From NCBI RefSeq assembly GCF_000152625.1, contig NZ_CH724156.1:2844602-2908601 (forward strand): a stretch of 64,000 nt of DNA. The letters are read 5' to 3'. Origin of the DNA: Roseovarius nubinhibens ISM (lineage in GTDB: Bacteria; Pseudomonadota; Alphaproteobacteria; Rhodobacterales; Rhodobacteraceae). Position 1 is the first letter of the stretch. Every line of letters begins with the position of its first letter. This document shows, in pieces, positions 41,679 to 48,902 of the stretch. The notes under the pieces are model-generated. The model worked only from the letters and a program-made list of their open reading frames with translations, ran no database searches and was not told where the DNA came from. The position numbers and the translations under genes were made by a program.

Positions 41679-42782
41679 TTAGTCGAGAATGAGCTGGGGC
41701 GTGCCGAGCACGTCCATATCCGGGGTGATGCCGAGGCCGGGGCCTTCGGGCGGGGCGATGCGGCCCATGTGGCGGGTCGGCCCATCGGGGGCGAGGCGCG
41801 GGCCCACGTAATGCGAGAGATCGCAGGTGTTCATCAGCCCGCGCGCCGGGGTGGCGGCGGCCAGGTGCAACAGCGCGGCGGTGGTCACGTCGCTGCCCCA
41901 GGTGTCCTCGATACACATGCGGGTGCCGAGAGCGAGGCAGAGATCGCGGGCCCGGCGGGTCGCCGAGAGCCCGCCGAATTTCGACAGTTTCAGCGCCACC
42001 GCATCCATGCAGCCGCGCCGGTGCCCGTCGAGCAGGCTTGGGATGTCATGGGCGGTCTCGTCGAGCTTCATCGGCAGGCCGGTGGCATCGCGCACGGCGG
42101 CGCATTCCTGGATGGTGCGGCAGGGCTGTTCGAGCATCACGTCGAGATGGGCCACGGCGCGGCCGACGCGGCTGGCGGTGAGACTGTCAGAGCCGCAATT
42201 CCAGTCGCCATAGACCAGCGGGCCGGGGCCGACCGCCTCGCGCACGTGGCTGAGCCGGGCGACATCGGCCTGCCAATCGCCATCGGCGCCGAGCTTGACC
42301 TGGAATTGCGTCATGCCCTGGGCCTGGGCGTCGCGGGCGATGCGGGCCATCTCGTCGGGGGCGACACAGGTGATCGAATGGTAGAGCGGCATATCCGCCA
42401 TCGCCCGCCCACCGAGTAGCGCATGGAGCGGCAGTCCTGCGGCGCGGGCGGTGATGTCCCACAGCGCGATGTCGAGGGCGGATTTGGCGTAATCATGCCC
42501 CAGGAGATAGGCGTTGCAACGCTCCATCAGCGCCTCGGCCCCGAGGGGGTCAGCGCCAAGGATGATCGGCGCGAGCTCGGTCAGCGCCGGGGCCACGCCA
42601 TCCGCATAGGCGGGCAGGTAATGCGGGATCGGGCAGACCTCGCCCCAGCCCGACAGGCCGCTATCGGTGTCGAGCCGGATCAGCGTCGTCATGGTGGTGT
42701 CGCAGGTCTTGCCGCCCGCCATGTAATAGGTCTCGTGGCTGGTGAGCGGGATGTGCCAGAGGCTGAGCCGGGTGAGTTTCAT
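41679..42782 (-). CDS. Enolase-superfamily (MR/MLE) enzyme 1, HpbD-like
   Basis: A 367-residue barrel enzyme. The general-base pair is Lys163 in QFQVKLGAD and Lys265 in AVALKLSKFGG. Metal ligands are Asp193 (VYGDWNCG), Glu218 (MLEQPC) and Asp241 (MKLDE). I recall the same length and Lys163/Lys265 for HpbD, the hydroxyproline-betaine 2-epimerase of Pelagibaca, so racemisation or epimerisation of a betaine or amino acid is plausible. The exact reaction is unproved. The leader is CCCAAGGACC before the ATG. It lies 11 bases upstream of the class III aminotransferase. Confidence 0.9.
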   Translation of the reverse strand: MKLTRLSLWHIPLTSHETYYMAGGKTCDTTMTTLIRLDTDSGLSGWGEVCPIPHYLPAYADGVAPALTELAPIILGADPLGAEALMERCNAYLLGHDYAKSALDIALWDITARAAGLPLHALLGGRAMADMPLYHSITCVAPDEMARIARDAQAQGMTQFQVKLGADGDWQADVARLSHVREAVGPGPLVYGDWNCGSDSLTASRVGRAVAHLDVMLEQPCRTIQECAAVRDATGLPMKLDETAHDIPSLLDGHRRGCMDAVALKLSKFGGLSATRRARDLCLALGTRMCIEDTWGSDVTTAALLHLAAATPARGLMNTCDLSHYVGPRLAPDGPTRHMGRIAPPEGPGLGITPDMDVLGTPQLILD

Positions 42783-42810
42783 GAATGTGGGTCCTTGGGC
42801 AATGGGGGGC

Positions 42811-42867
42811 GAGGGGGCGTTGCCCCCGGCCTGCGGCCTCCCCCAGGATATTTCGAGCCAGAAGAAG
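42811..42867. repeat. GGRTATT...CCAGAA repeat with GC hairpin, copy between enolase genes
   Basis: A hairpin GGGGGCGTTGCCCCC is followed by CCTGCGGCCTCCCCC and a core (42846-42867) that starts GGATATTT and ends CCAGAAGAAG. Closely matches 55950-56009. It fills the spacer after the stop of enolase-type gene 2, which begins two bases on. Confidence 0.85.
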
Positions 42868-42869
42868 TC

Positions 42870-43976
42870 TTAGTCATAAGAGGCCACCGGTCGGCCCAGC
42901 GCCTCGGGGTCGGGGATCACGCCGAGCCCGGGGGCGGAGGGCGGCGTGGCGAGCCCGTCGCGGTTGCGCGCACCTTGGCCCGGGATCGGATCATCGGCGA
43001 GATGGGCATGGCCCAGCCAGGAGGCGAGGCGGTTGGCCTCGGGCGTGCTTGCGGCGAGATGCAGCGCGGCGGTGTCGGCCAGCGCCGTGCCGCCCACATC
43101 CTCGATATGCATCTGCCAGCCGACGGAGACGCCGAAATCGCGGATCTGTCGGGCGCGGGTCAGCCCGCCGACGCGGTTGGGCTTGATCTTGACGCCTTCG
43201 CAGGCGCCGCGCGACCAGGCGGCGAGGTGATCGGAGAACTCGTGCAGGCATTCGTCGAGCATGATCGGGTTGGCCACGCGCCGCGCCACATGGGCGCATT
43301 GGTCGAGCGTTTGGCAGGGCTGTTCGATCCAGTCGCGGGCGCGGACGGAATTGAGCACCTCGACCGCGATGGCAGGGGTCCAGGCGCGGTTGACGTCAAA
43401 GGTCACCCGGTGGCCGTCGGGCAGGCCCGCGGAAATCGCCTCGATCCGCGCGATGTCCTGTGCCGGGTCGCTGCCGCCGATCTTGGCGGAATGGGTGCGA
43501 TAGCCCTGCGCCGCGGCCTCGGCGATCAGGCCGAGCATCTGATCCGGGGTGCCGGTGGATATGGACGAGTTGATCGGCACCGGCGTCGCGGCCTCGCCGC
43601 CCAGGAGCTGCCAGAGCGGCAGGCCCGCGACCTGCCCCAGAATGTCCCAGCAGGCCATGTCGATGGGGGATTTGACATAGGAATGGCCCGGCAATTGCAG
43701 GTCCATCACCCGGTTGACATGATCGAGGCTGCGCGGGTCTAGCCCCAGAAGATGCGGCGCCAGCGTGGCGATCCCGGCGCGCAGCCCGGGGCCATGGGCG
43801 GGCAGGTAGCTATGACCCCAGGGGCAGCCCTCGCCCCAACCGGTGACGCCCTCGTCGGTGTCGATGCGCAGATAGGTGCTGTCGAGCCGGTCGAATTTGA
43901 GCCGCCCACCGGAGAGCCAATAGGGCTTGGCCAGAGGCAGATCGAGATGAAAGACGGTGAGCCGTGTGATGCGCAT
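42870..43976 (-). CDS. Enolase-superfamily (MR/MLE) enzyme 2
   Basis: A 368-residue member with the bases Lys165 (THSAKIGGSD) and Lys265 (CEGVKIKPNRVGG) and ligands Asp194 (TFDVNRAW), Glu218 (WIEQPCQ) and Asp241 (IMLDECLHEF). The signature around the second base (VKIKP) differs from its neighbours, so substrate specificity should differ. The ATG at 43974-43976 follows CCCAAGGACC. It lies 17 bases from enolase-type gene 3 upstream and 87 bases from gene 1 downstream, where a repeat is inserted. Confidence 0.9.
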   Translation of the reverse strand: MRITRLTVFHLDLPLAKPYWLSGGRLKFDRLDSTYLRIDTDEGVTGWGEGCPWGHSYLPAHGPGLRAGIATLAPHLLGLDPRSLDHVNRVMDLQLPGHSYVKSPIDMACWDILGQVAGLPLWQLLGGEAATPVPINSSISTGTPDQMLGLIAEAAAQGYRTHSAKIGGSDPAQDIARIEAISAGLPDGHRVTFDVNRAWTPAIAVEVLNSVRARDWIEQPCQTLDQCAHVARRVANPIMLDECLHEFSDHLAAWSRGACEGVKIKPNRVGGLTRARQIRDFGVSVGWQMHIEDVGGTALADTAALHLAASTPEANRLASWLGHAHLADDPIPGQGARNRDGLATPPSAPGLGVIPDPEALGRPVASYD

Positions 43977-43993
43977 GCTGCAGGTCCTTGGGA

Positions 43994-45103
43994 TCAGGGC
44001 AGGGCCCAGTCGGCGACGGGGGCGCCGAGGCTGTTGAAATCGGGGGTGACGCCGAGTCCGGGGGTGTCGCTGGCATAGAGGCGACCTTGGTGGACCGTGG
44101 GGCCGCCTAGCCCGGTCGAGCGTGTGTTGTAATTCATCAGATCCGTGGAGTTGATCAGAAACTCCTCGGGTGTGGAGGCGGCGAAATGGGCGACGGCGGC
44201 GCTGGCGATCTCGCCGCCCCAGCTGTCTTCGGCCACCACGGGCATGCGATTGTCGATGAGGAAATCGCGGGTGCGGCGTGCCTTGCTGAGCCCGCCGAGA
44301 TTGGAGATCTTGAGACAGCAGATTTCGGCGCCACGGTCGGCCACGATGCGCTGGGCCATGTGAAGCCCGGTCACGCATTCGTCGAGCTTCATCGGCTGGT
44401 CGGCCACGCGGCGCACCTGTTGGCATTCCTCATAGCTGCGGCAGGGTTGTTCGAGGATATAGTCGAGATCGCGTGTGGCACGGGCGAGGCGGATGGCATT
44501 GTCGACGCGCCAGCCCTGATTGGCGTCGGCCATGGCCTTTTCGCCCGGTTCGAGCAGCGGCAGGCAGGCGCGGATGCGGTCGATATCGCTCTGCCAGTCG
44601 GCGCCGACCTTGATCTGGAACTGGCGGTAGCCGGCGGCCCGGTGGCGGGCGAGCTCGGCCCGGGTTTCGGCCTCGCTGCGCTGTGGGGCGACGCGGTACA
44701 TCGGCGCGCCATCGCAGAGCTTGCCGCCCAGAAGCATCCAGACCGGTTGACCGGTGGCCTGGCCGAGAATGTCCCAGAAGGCCGCGTCAAACGGGGCCTT
44801 GGCATAGCCATGCCCCTGCACGAGGTGATCCATCAGCCGTTCCATCCGCGCCACCTGTCGCGGGTCCTGGCCGAGAAGCTGCGGCGCGGCGAGCCGGGCG
44901 AAGGCATCGACCCCTTCGGAATGGGCGATCATGTAGTTCTCGCCACAGGGGGTGAATTCGCCACAGCCCTGCAGCCCGGCGTCGGTGTCGATCACCACGA
45001 CAGAGGCACGGGCGACCGTGATCGCATTGCCTGCGCCCCAGCCATAGCTGCCGTCCACATAGGGAAGATCGGTCTTGTAGAGGCGGATGCGGGTGATGCG
45101 CAT
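43994..45103 (-). CDS. Enolase-superfamily (MR/MLE) enzyme 3, cis-3-hydroxyproline dehydratase-like
   Basis: A 369-residue member with Lys165 (QFQIKVGAD), Lys265 (ICCLKISNLGG), Asp193 (MADANQGW), Glu218 (ILEQPCR) and Asp241 (MKLDECVTG). SYGWGAGNAITVARASVVVIDTD and GGPTVHQGRLYASD resemble enzymes I recall as cis-3-hydroxy-L-proline dehydratases; this is a moderate-confidence likeness. The ATG at 45101-45103 follows CCCAAGGACC with 8 bases between. It is the gene downstream of the small cupin. Confidence 0.9.
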   Translation of the reverse strand: MRITRIRLYKTDLPYVDGSYGWGAGNAITVARASVVVIDTDAGLQGCGEFTPCGENYMIAHSEGVDAFARLAAPQLLGQDPRQVARMERLMDHLVQGHGYAKAPFDAAFWDILGQATGQPVWMLLGGKLCDGAPMYRVAPQRSEAETRAELARHRAAGYRQFQIKVGADWQSDIDRIRACLPLLEPGEKAMADANQGWRVDNAIRLARATRDLDYILEQPCRSYEECQQVRRVADQPMKLDECVTGLHMAQRIVADRGAEICCLKISNLGGLSKARRTRDFLIDNRMPVVAEDSWGGEIASAAVAHFAASTPEEFLINSTDLMNYNTRSTGLGGPTVHQGRLYASDTPGLGVTPDFNSLGAPVADWALP

Positions 45104-45145
45104 GGGCGTGGGTCCTTGGGCGGTGGGTCGCTGGGGCGTCTGTGG

Positions 45146-45439
45146 TCAGTCGGCGCGGGGTTTGAGCTCGATCTCGACAAAGCTCATGGCGGTGTCGCCC
45201 GCGTTGATCACGTCATGTTCGACGCCCGCGTCCCGGGCATAGGCGGTGCCGGCGGGCACGGTGACTTCGGTCACGCTATCGTCGGGATGAACGAGCCGCA
45301 TGTGGCAGTCGGTGATCGCGGTGATGACGTAATCCATCTCGTGCCGGTGCCAGCCGGTGTTTTGGCCCGGCTCAAAGTCAAACCGTGTGACGCGGGTGCG
45401 GGCATCGTCGATGAGGGTGGTGGCGGTGCAATGGCTCAT
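45146..45439 (-). CDS. Small single-domain cupin protein
   Basis: A 97-residue cupin: RFDFEPGQNTGWHRHEMDYV carries the G-x5-H-x-H-x3-4-E pattern (His/His/Glu metal ligands), and the second motif ends in AGVEHDVINAGDTAMSFVEIEL with the third His. It has no signal peptide. It overlaps the preceding enolase-type gene by 4 bases (ATGA), so it is part of the operon. The substrate is unknown. It could be an isomerase, lyase or binding protein for the same intermediate as the DddQ cupins. Confidence 0.87.
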   Translation of the reverse strand: MSHCTATTLIDDARTRVTRFDFEPGQNTGWHRHEMDYVITAITDCHMRLVHPDDSVTEVTVPAGTAYARDAGVEHDVINAGDTAMSFVEIELKPRAD

Positions 45440-46566
45440 ATCGGGTCTCCAAAGGTCTTGACCGGGGTGCCGAGCGCGTCGCGGTTGACCCGCAGCCCGA
45501 GGCCGGGATCGGAGGGCGCAGAGGCGCCGCCGTCGCGCAAGGGCGCGTCGATCTCGGCCAGCTCGGCGGTGGTCATGGCACGGGTGTCGAGGGCGCAGCG
45601 CAGCAGATGCCGGGGTGTCGATTGCGCCAGATGCAGGATCGCGGCAAAGCTGATCTGGCTGCCCACGGTGTCCTGCACCGACATCACCATGCCTGCCGCC
45701 GCCGCGATGGCGCGCTGCCGCAGCATGGGCGTGATGCCGCCCTGTTTGCTCACCTTGAGCCCGACGCCGTCGCAGAGATCGTCGCGGATGGCGGCGATGA
45801 GATCGGTCTCGGTCTGGATGAGCTCGTCGAGCAGCAGGGGTAGGGCGCAGCGGGCGCGGAGCGATTTGGTCTCGGCCCAGCTCGCGCAGGGGGCCTCGAG
45901 CACGATGTCGAGACCGGGCGGCAGGAGCGACAGCATGCGAAGCGCATGTTCCACCGTGAGGCCATTATTGGCATCGGCGAGATACCATTCGCCGGGCTGG
46001 CGGTCGGCGAGGCAGGCGGTGATGCGCTCGGCATCGAGCGCGGGGCCGCCCTCGGCCTCGGAGGCGCCGATCTTGATGGAATGGCCCTTGAAGCCCTGCG
46101 CCCGGTGCCGCGCGACCTTGGCGCGCATCGCCTCGGGCGTGTCGCCGCCGATGGAGGAGATCACCGGCACCGGCCCGGCCACACGGCCGCCGGTCATGTC
46201 GCAGAGCGGCAGGCCTGCGGCCTGGGCCGCGATGTCCCAGCAGGCGATGTCGAGCGCGGCCCGCGCGTCGCGATGGCCCTTGAGCGTGTCGCGCATCCGG
46301 TCCCAGATCCGGTCATGCTGCCGCGGGTCCATGCCGAGGATCGCGGGCGCCAGAAGCTCCAGCGCGGCGCGGGTGCCGCCGGCATGGGCGGCGATATAGG
46401 TGCTGCCGAAGGGTGTGCTCTCGCCCCAGCCCGTGAGGCCGGTGTCGGTCTCAATCGAGACGATCGTGGCGTCATAGCTGTGGTATTCGCGGCCCCCGGA
46501 GAGGCGGTAGACACCGCCGCGCACGGGCAGGTCGGTTCGATGGATGTCGATGCGGGTGATCTTCAT
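45436..46566 (-). CDS. Enolase-superfamily (MR/MLE) enzyme 4
   Basis: A 376-residue member with Lys165 (GHSIKIGASE), Lys271 (GLKVSKQGG), Asp198 (LADANNGL), Glu224 (VLEAPCA) and Asp247 (LLLDELI). It is the most divergent of the four (SIETDTGLTGWGESTPFG; the second base lies six residues later), and it lacks the AAGGACC leader because its ATG overlaps the DddQ gene stop (46563-46566). Substrate is unknown; racemase, epimerase or dehydratase chemistry is expected from the Lys pair. Confidence 0.9.
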   Translation of the reverse strand: MKITRIDIHRTDLPVRGGVYRLSGGREYHSYDATIVSIETDTGLTGWGESTPFGSTYIAAHAGGTRAALELLAPAILGMDPRQHDRIWDRMRDTLKGHRDARAALDIACWDIAAQAAGLPLCDMTGGRVAGPVPVISSIGGDTPEAMRAKVARHRAQGFKGHSIKIGASEAEGGPALDAERITACLADRQPGEWYLADANNGLTVEHALRMLSLLPPGLDIVLEAPCASWAETKSLRARCALPLLLDELIQTETDLIAAIRDDLCDGVGLKVSKQGGITPMLRQRAIAAAAGMVMSVQDTVGSQISFAAILHLAQSTPRHLLRCALDTRAMTTAELAEIDAPLRDGGASAPSDPGLGLRVNRDALGTPVKTFGDPI

Positions 46567-47153
46567 TGGCTCATTCTCGGATCATCGCCGAGCCCCGCGC
46601 CGCGCCAGAGCACGAGCGTCAGGATCGGATCGGTCAGGGTGGTCATGGCATGGGGCGCGTTGGCGGGGTGAAAGCGCGTCTGTCCGGGTTCGAGCATCAG
46701 GTCAGGGGCGTTGCGCAGGTGAAAGAGCGCCCGGCCCGAGACCACGGAGTAGAGCTCCTCTGGCAGGTGTTCATGCCAGCCATAATCGAGCCCCGGCCCC
46801 CAATAACCGACGGTGACCCGCAGGCTCTGGGTCAGGAAATGCCCCGAGGGCCCGGCCAGTTCGAACCAGCCGAAACGGTTGAGGAAATCGCGGCCCACCT
46901 CGGCCTCGGTATAGCTGTGCCGCCATTCCACATGCGGGGCGGCGGCGACGAGCGCATCGCGCAAGGGCTGGCTCTGATCGCTGGCATGGCCCGGGTCGCG
47001 GGTGAGGTGGTCGATCACCGGCAGCGCATGGGCAGGCCTGTCGGCCCAGCGCAGATCCTCCGGCCAAGTCGCGAAGGCGCGGAACTCGGGCAGGGCCTCG
47101 TGCCAGTCGCGCGCGGCCTCGAGCAGATGGGTCAGGGCAGCGCGGCCACTCAT
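46563..47153 (-). CDS. dddQ: DMSP lyase DddQ (cupin)
   Basis: DddQ cleaves dimethylsulfoniopropionate to dimethyl sulfide and acrylate. The 196-residue cupin shows the DMSP-lyase region GYWGPGLDYGWHEHLPEELY. Its His127, His129, Glu133, Tyr135 and (in HPANAPHAM) His168 fit the metal-site residues, and Tyr124 fits the proposed catalytic tyrosine of DddQ. TRFHPANAPHAMTT is typical. It overlaps the second DddQ-type gene by 4 bases upstream and the enolase-type gene 4 by 4 bases downstream. No signal peptide. Identification rests on family recall; activity on DMSP in this organism is inference. Confidence 0.85.
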   Translation of the reverse strand: MSGRAALTHLLEAARDWHEALPEFRAFATWPEDLRWADRPAHALPVIDHLTRDPGHASDQSQPLRDALVAAAPHVEWRHSYTEAEVGRDFLNRFGWFELAGPSGHFLTQSLRVTVGYWGPGLDYGWHEHLPEELYSVVSGRALFHLRNAPDLMLEPGQTRFHPANAPHAMTTLTDPILTLVLWRGAGLGDDPRMSQ

Positions 47154-47758
47154 CGCTGTGCCTCGCCTTGCAGGGCGGGATCGGAAAAGACCGGTCTTGT
47201 GTCCATCTCGCCGCGCCAGAGCACCCAGGCAAGCACGGGGCTGTCATGGGTGGTGAGCGCATGGGCCACGCCTGAGGGGTGAAAGACCGTGCCGCCGGGG
47301 CCAAGTCTGCGCGGGGCATGACCGTCGAGATGAAACTCGGCCTCGCCCGCCACCACGAGATAGATCTCTTCCGCCGGGTGGTGATGCGGGGGGTAGTGAT
47401 AGCCGGGGCGTTGATAGACGAGAAAGCCGCGCATCTGCTCTGTGCCATAAGGGGCGTCCTGACCGAGCAGCTCGTAACAGCCGAAATGCCGGTGCAGATC
47501 GGCGCCAATGGCGGTGTGCCGATAGGTGTCACGCCAGCGGGCGATGGGGCCCACGGCACAGGCGGCGTCGCGAAACCCTTGCCAGCGCGCGGAGGTGTCG
47601 CCCGGTGCGTCCTGTAGCGTGACGGCCAGCGGGTCGGGGCGTGGATCGCCCGGCTGATCGCGCAGGGCGTCGGGGAAGGCGCAGAAATCGCGCAGTTCAG
47701 GGGTCGCCCCATGCGCCGCGCGGGCCTCTTGCAGGAGGGTGGTCCAGCGTGGGTCCAT
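47150..47758 (-). CDS. dddQ: Second DddQ-like DMSP lyase cupin
   Basis: A 202-residue DddQ paralogue: GYHYPPHHHPAEEIYLVVAGEAEF carries Tyr122, His125, His127, Glu131 and Tyr133, and HPSGVAHALTT has His166. The whole metal-site pattern is kept. Sequence outside the core differs clearly from the neighbouring DddQ, so the two are old duplicates and not recent copies. The ATG at 47756-47758 overlaps the alcohol dehydrogenase stop by 1 base. Paired dddQ genes have been described in Roseovarius nubinhibens. A second substrate is possible. Confidence 0.8.
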   Translation of the reverse strand: MDPRWTTLLQEARAAHGATPELRDFCAFPDALRDQPGDPRPDPLAVTLQDAPGDTSARWQGFRDAACAVGPIARWRDTYRHTAIGADLHRHFGCYELLGQDAPYGTEQMRGFLVYQRPGYHYPPHHHPAEEIYLVVAGEAEFHLDGHAPRRLGPGGTVFHPSGVAHALTTHDSPVLAWVLWRGEMDTRPVFSDPALQGEAQR

Positions 47759-48843
47759 CACGGCACCACGACGATATTGCCGGCATGGGCCTTGTCGATA
47801 AAGGCCGCCTGCGCCTTGGGCAGATCGCGCAAGGGATAAGTGGCGGCCAGCATCGGCCGCAGCTCGCCGCGTTCGATATAGGTGACCACGTCGGGGAAGA
47901 TATGCGGCGGTATCACGGTCGAGCCGGTAAAGGTCAGATCTCGCAGGTAAAATGTGCGCAGGTCGAGCTCGACCATGGGACCGGCGATGGCGCCGGAGCA
48001 GGTGTAGCGGCCGCCGCGTTCGAGCACGTCGATGAGCTGGGGCCAAAGCGGCCCGCCGACCACATCGGCGACCACGGTGATCTTTTCATCGCCAAGGGCC
48101 GCGCGGAGATTGTCGGGGCTGCGGGGCAGGATGAGATCGGGGCCGAGGGCGGCGACCTCGGCATGTTTGGCCTCGGAGGCGAGCGCGATGGTGCGAGCCC
48201 CGCGGCGCTTGGCGAGCTGAATGAGCGCGCCGCCGACACCGCCCGAGGCACCGGGGATCAGCACCGTGTCGCCCGCCACGACATTGGCGCGCGACAGCAT
48301 GCCCTCGGCGGTGGTGTAGGAGCATTGGAATGTCGCCAGCTCGGCATCCGAGAGGTCGCTGTTGACCACCATGATGCCGCGCGTGTCGGCCTTGGTGTAT
48401 TCGGCATAACCGCCATCGCATTCCGAGCCGTAATAGCCTGTTTTATCTTTGTTATCGGGATCGGACCAATCGCGGAGCCAGCCGTCCACCATGACCCGTT
48501 TGCCAATGAAACTCGGGTCGGTGTCGGGGCCAACGGCGACCACGCGGCCGACCACATCGGCACCTTGGATGCGCGGGAAGGTGATGGGCCGACCGCCCCA
48601 GGTGGGGTCTTCGTCATCGACCGTTTCATAGGCGCCGCCGGTGGTCGCCTGATCCACCGCCTTGGAGTACCAGCCGGTGCGTGTGTTGACGTCGGTGTTG
48701 TTGAGACCGCAGGCGCCGACCTTGATCAGGACCTCATGTTGCGAGAGCTCTGGCACCGGCCAGTCTTCGTGCCATTCATAGGCGTCGAGGTCGCCATGGC
48801 CCTTGAGAACCATGGCTTTCATCGTCTTGGGGAGGTCGGTCAT
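47758..48843 (-). CDS. Zinc-type alcohol dehydrogenase/quinone oxidoreductase family protein
   Basis: A 361-residue MDR protein: VLIKVGACGLNNTDVNTRTGWY (substrate domain), ITFPRIQGADVVGRVVAVG, and the Rossmann nucleotide loop VLIPGASGGVGGALIQLAKRRGA near residue 210. The structural-zinc cysteines of classical ADHs are not seen, and an insertion GGAYETVDDEDPTWGG near residue 70 is unusual. It could reduce acrylate-level or aldehyde intermediates, but that is speculation from context. The ATG at 48841-48843 has CCCAAGGA upstream. It touches the DddQ-like gene. Confidence 0.87.
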   Translation of the reverse strand: MTDLPKTMKAMVLKGHGDLDAYEWHEDWPVPELSQHEVLIKVGACGLNNTDVNTRTGWYSKAVDQATTGGAYETVDDEDPTWGGRPITFPRIQGADVVGRVVAVGPDTDPSFIGKRVMVDGWLRDWSDPDNKDKTGYYGSECDGGYAEYTKADTRGIMVVNSDLSDAELATFQCSYTTAEGMLSRANVVAGDTVLIPGASGGVGGALIQLAKRRGARTIALASEAKHAEVAALGPDLILPRSPDNLRAALGDEKITVVADVVGGPLWPQLIDVLERGGRYTCSGAIAGPMVELDLRTFYLRDLTFTGSTVIPPHIFPDVVTYIERGELRPMLAATYPLRDLPKAQAAFIDKAHAGNIVVVP

Positions 48844-48860
48844 CACATCAAATTCCTTGG

Positions 48861-48899
48861 GTCGGTTTTGCGTCGGTATTACGTCGGTAAGACGACTGT
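48861..48899 (+). repeat. GTCGGTA 11-bp tandem repeat, copy 3
   Basis: Units GTCGGTTTTGC, GTCGGTATTAC and GTCGGTAAGAC, then GACTGT. It lies in the 59-base gap between the dehydrogenase start and the end of the FAD/GcvT gene, both on the minus strand. The repeat keeps the plus orientation of the other copies. Confidence 0.85.
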
Positions 48900-48902
48900 G
48901 CG

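Noticed and set aside
44186-46399. A 737-codon open frame opposite the enolase-type genes 3 and 4.
   Set aside because: It spans two real genes on the other strand and their junction, and shows only GC-driven openness.
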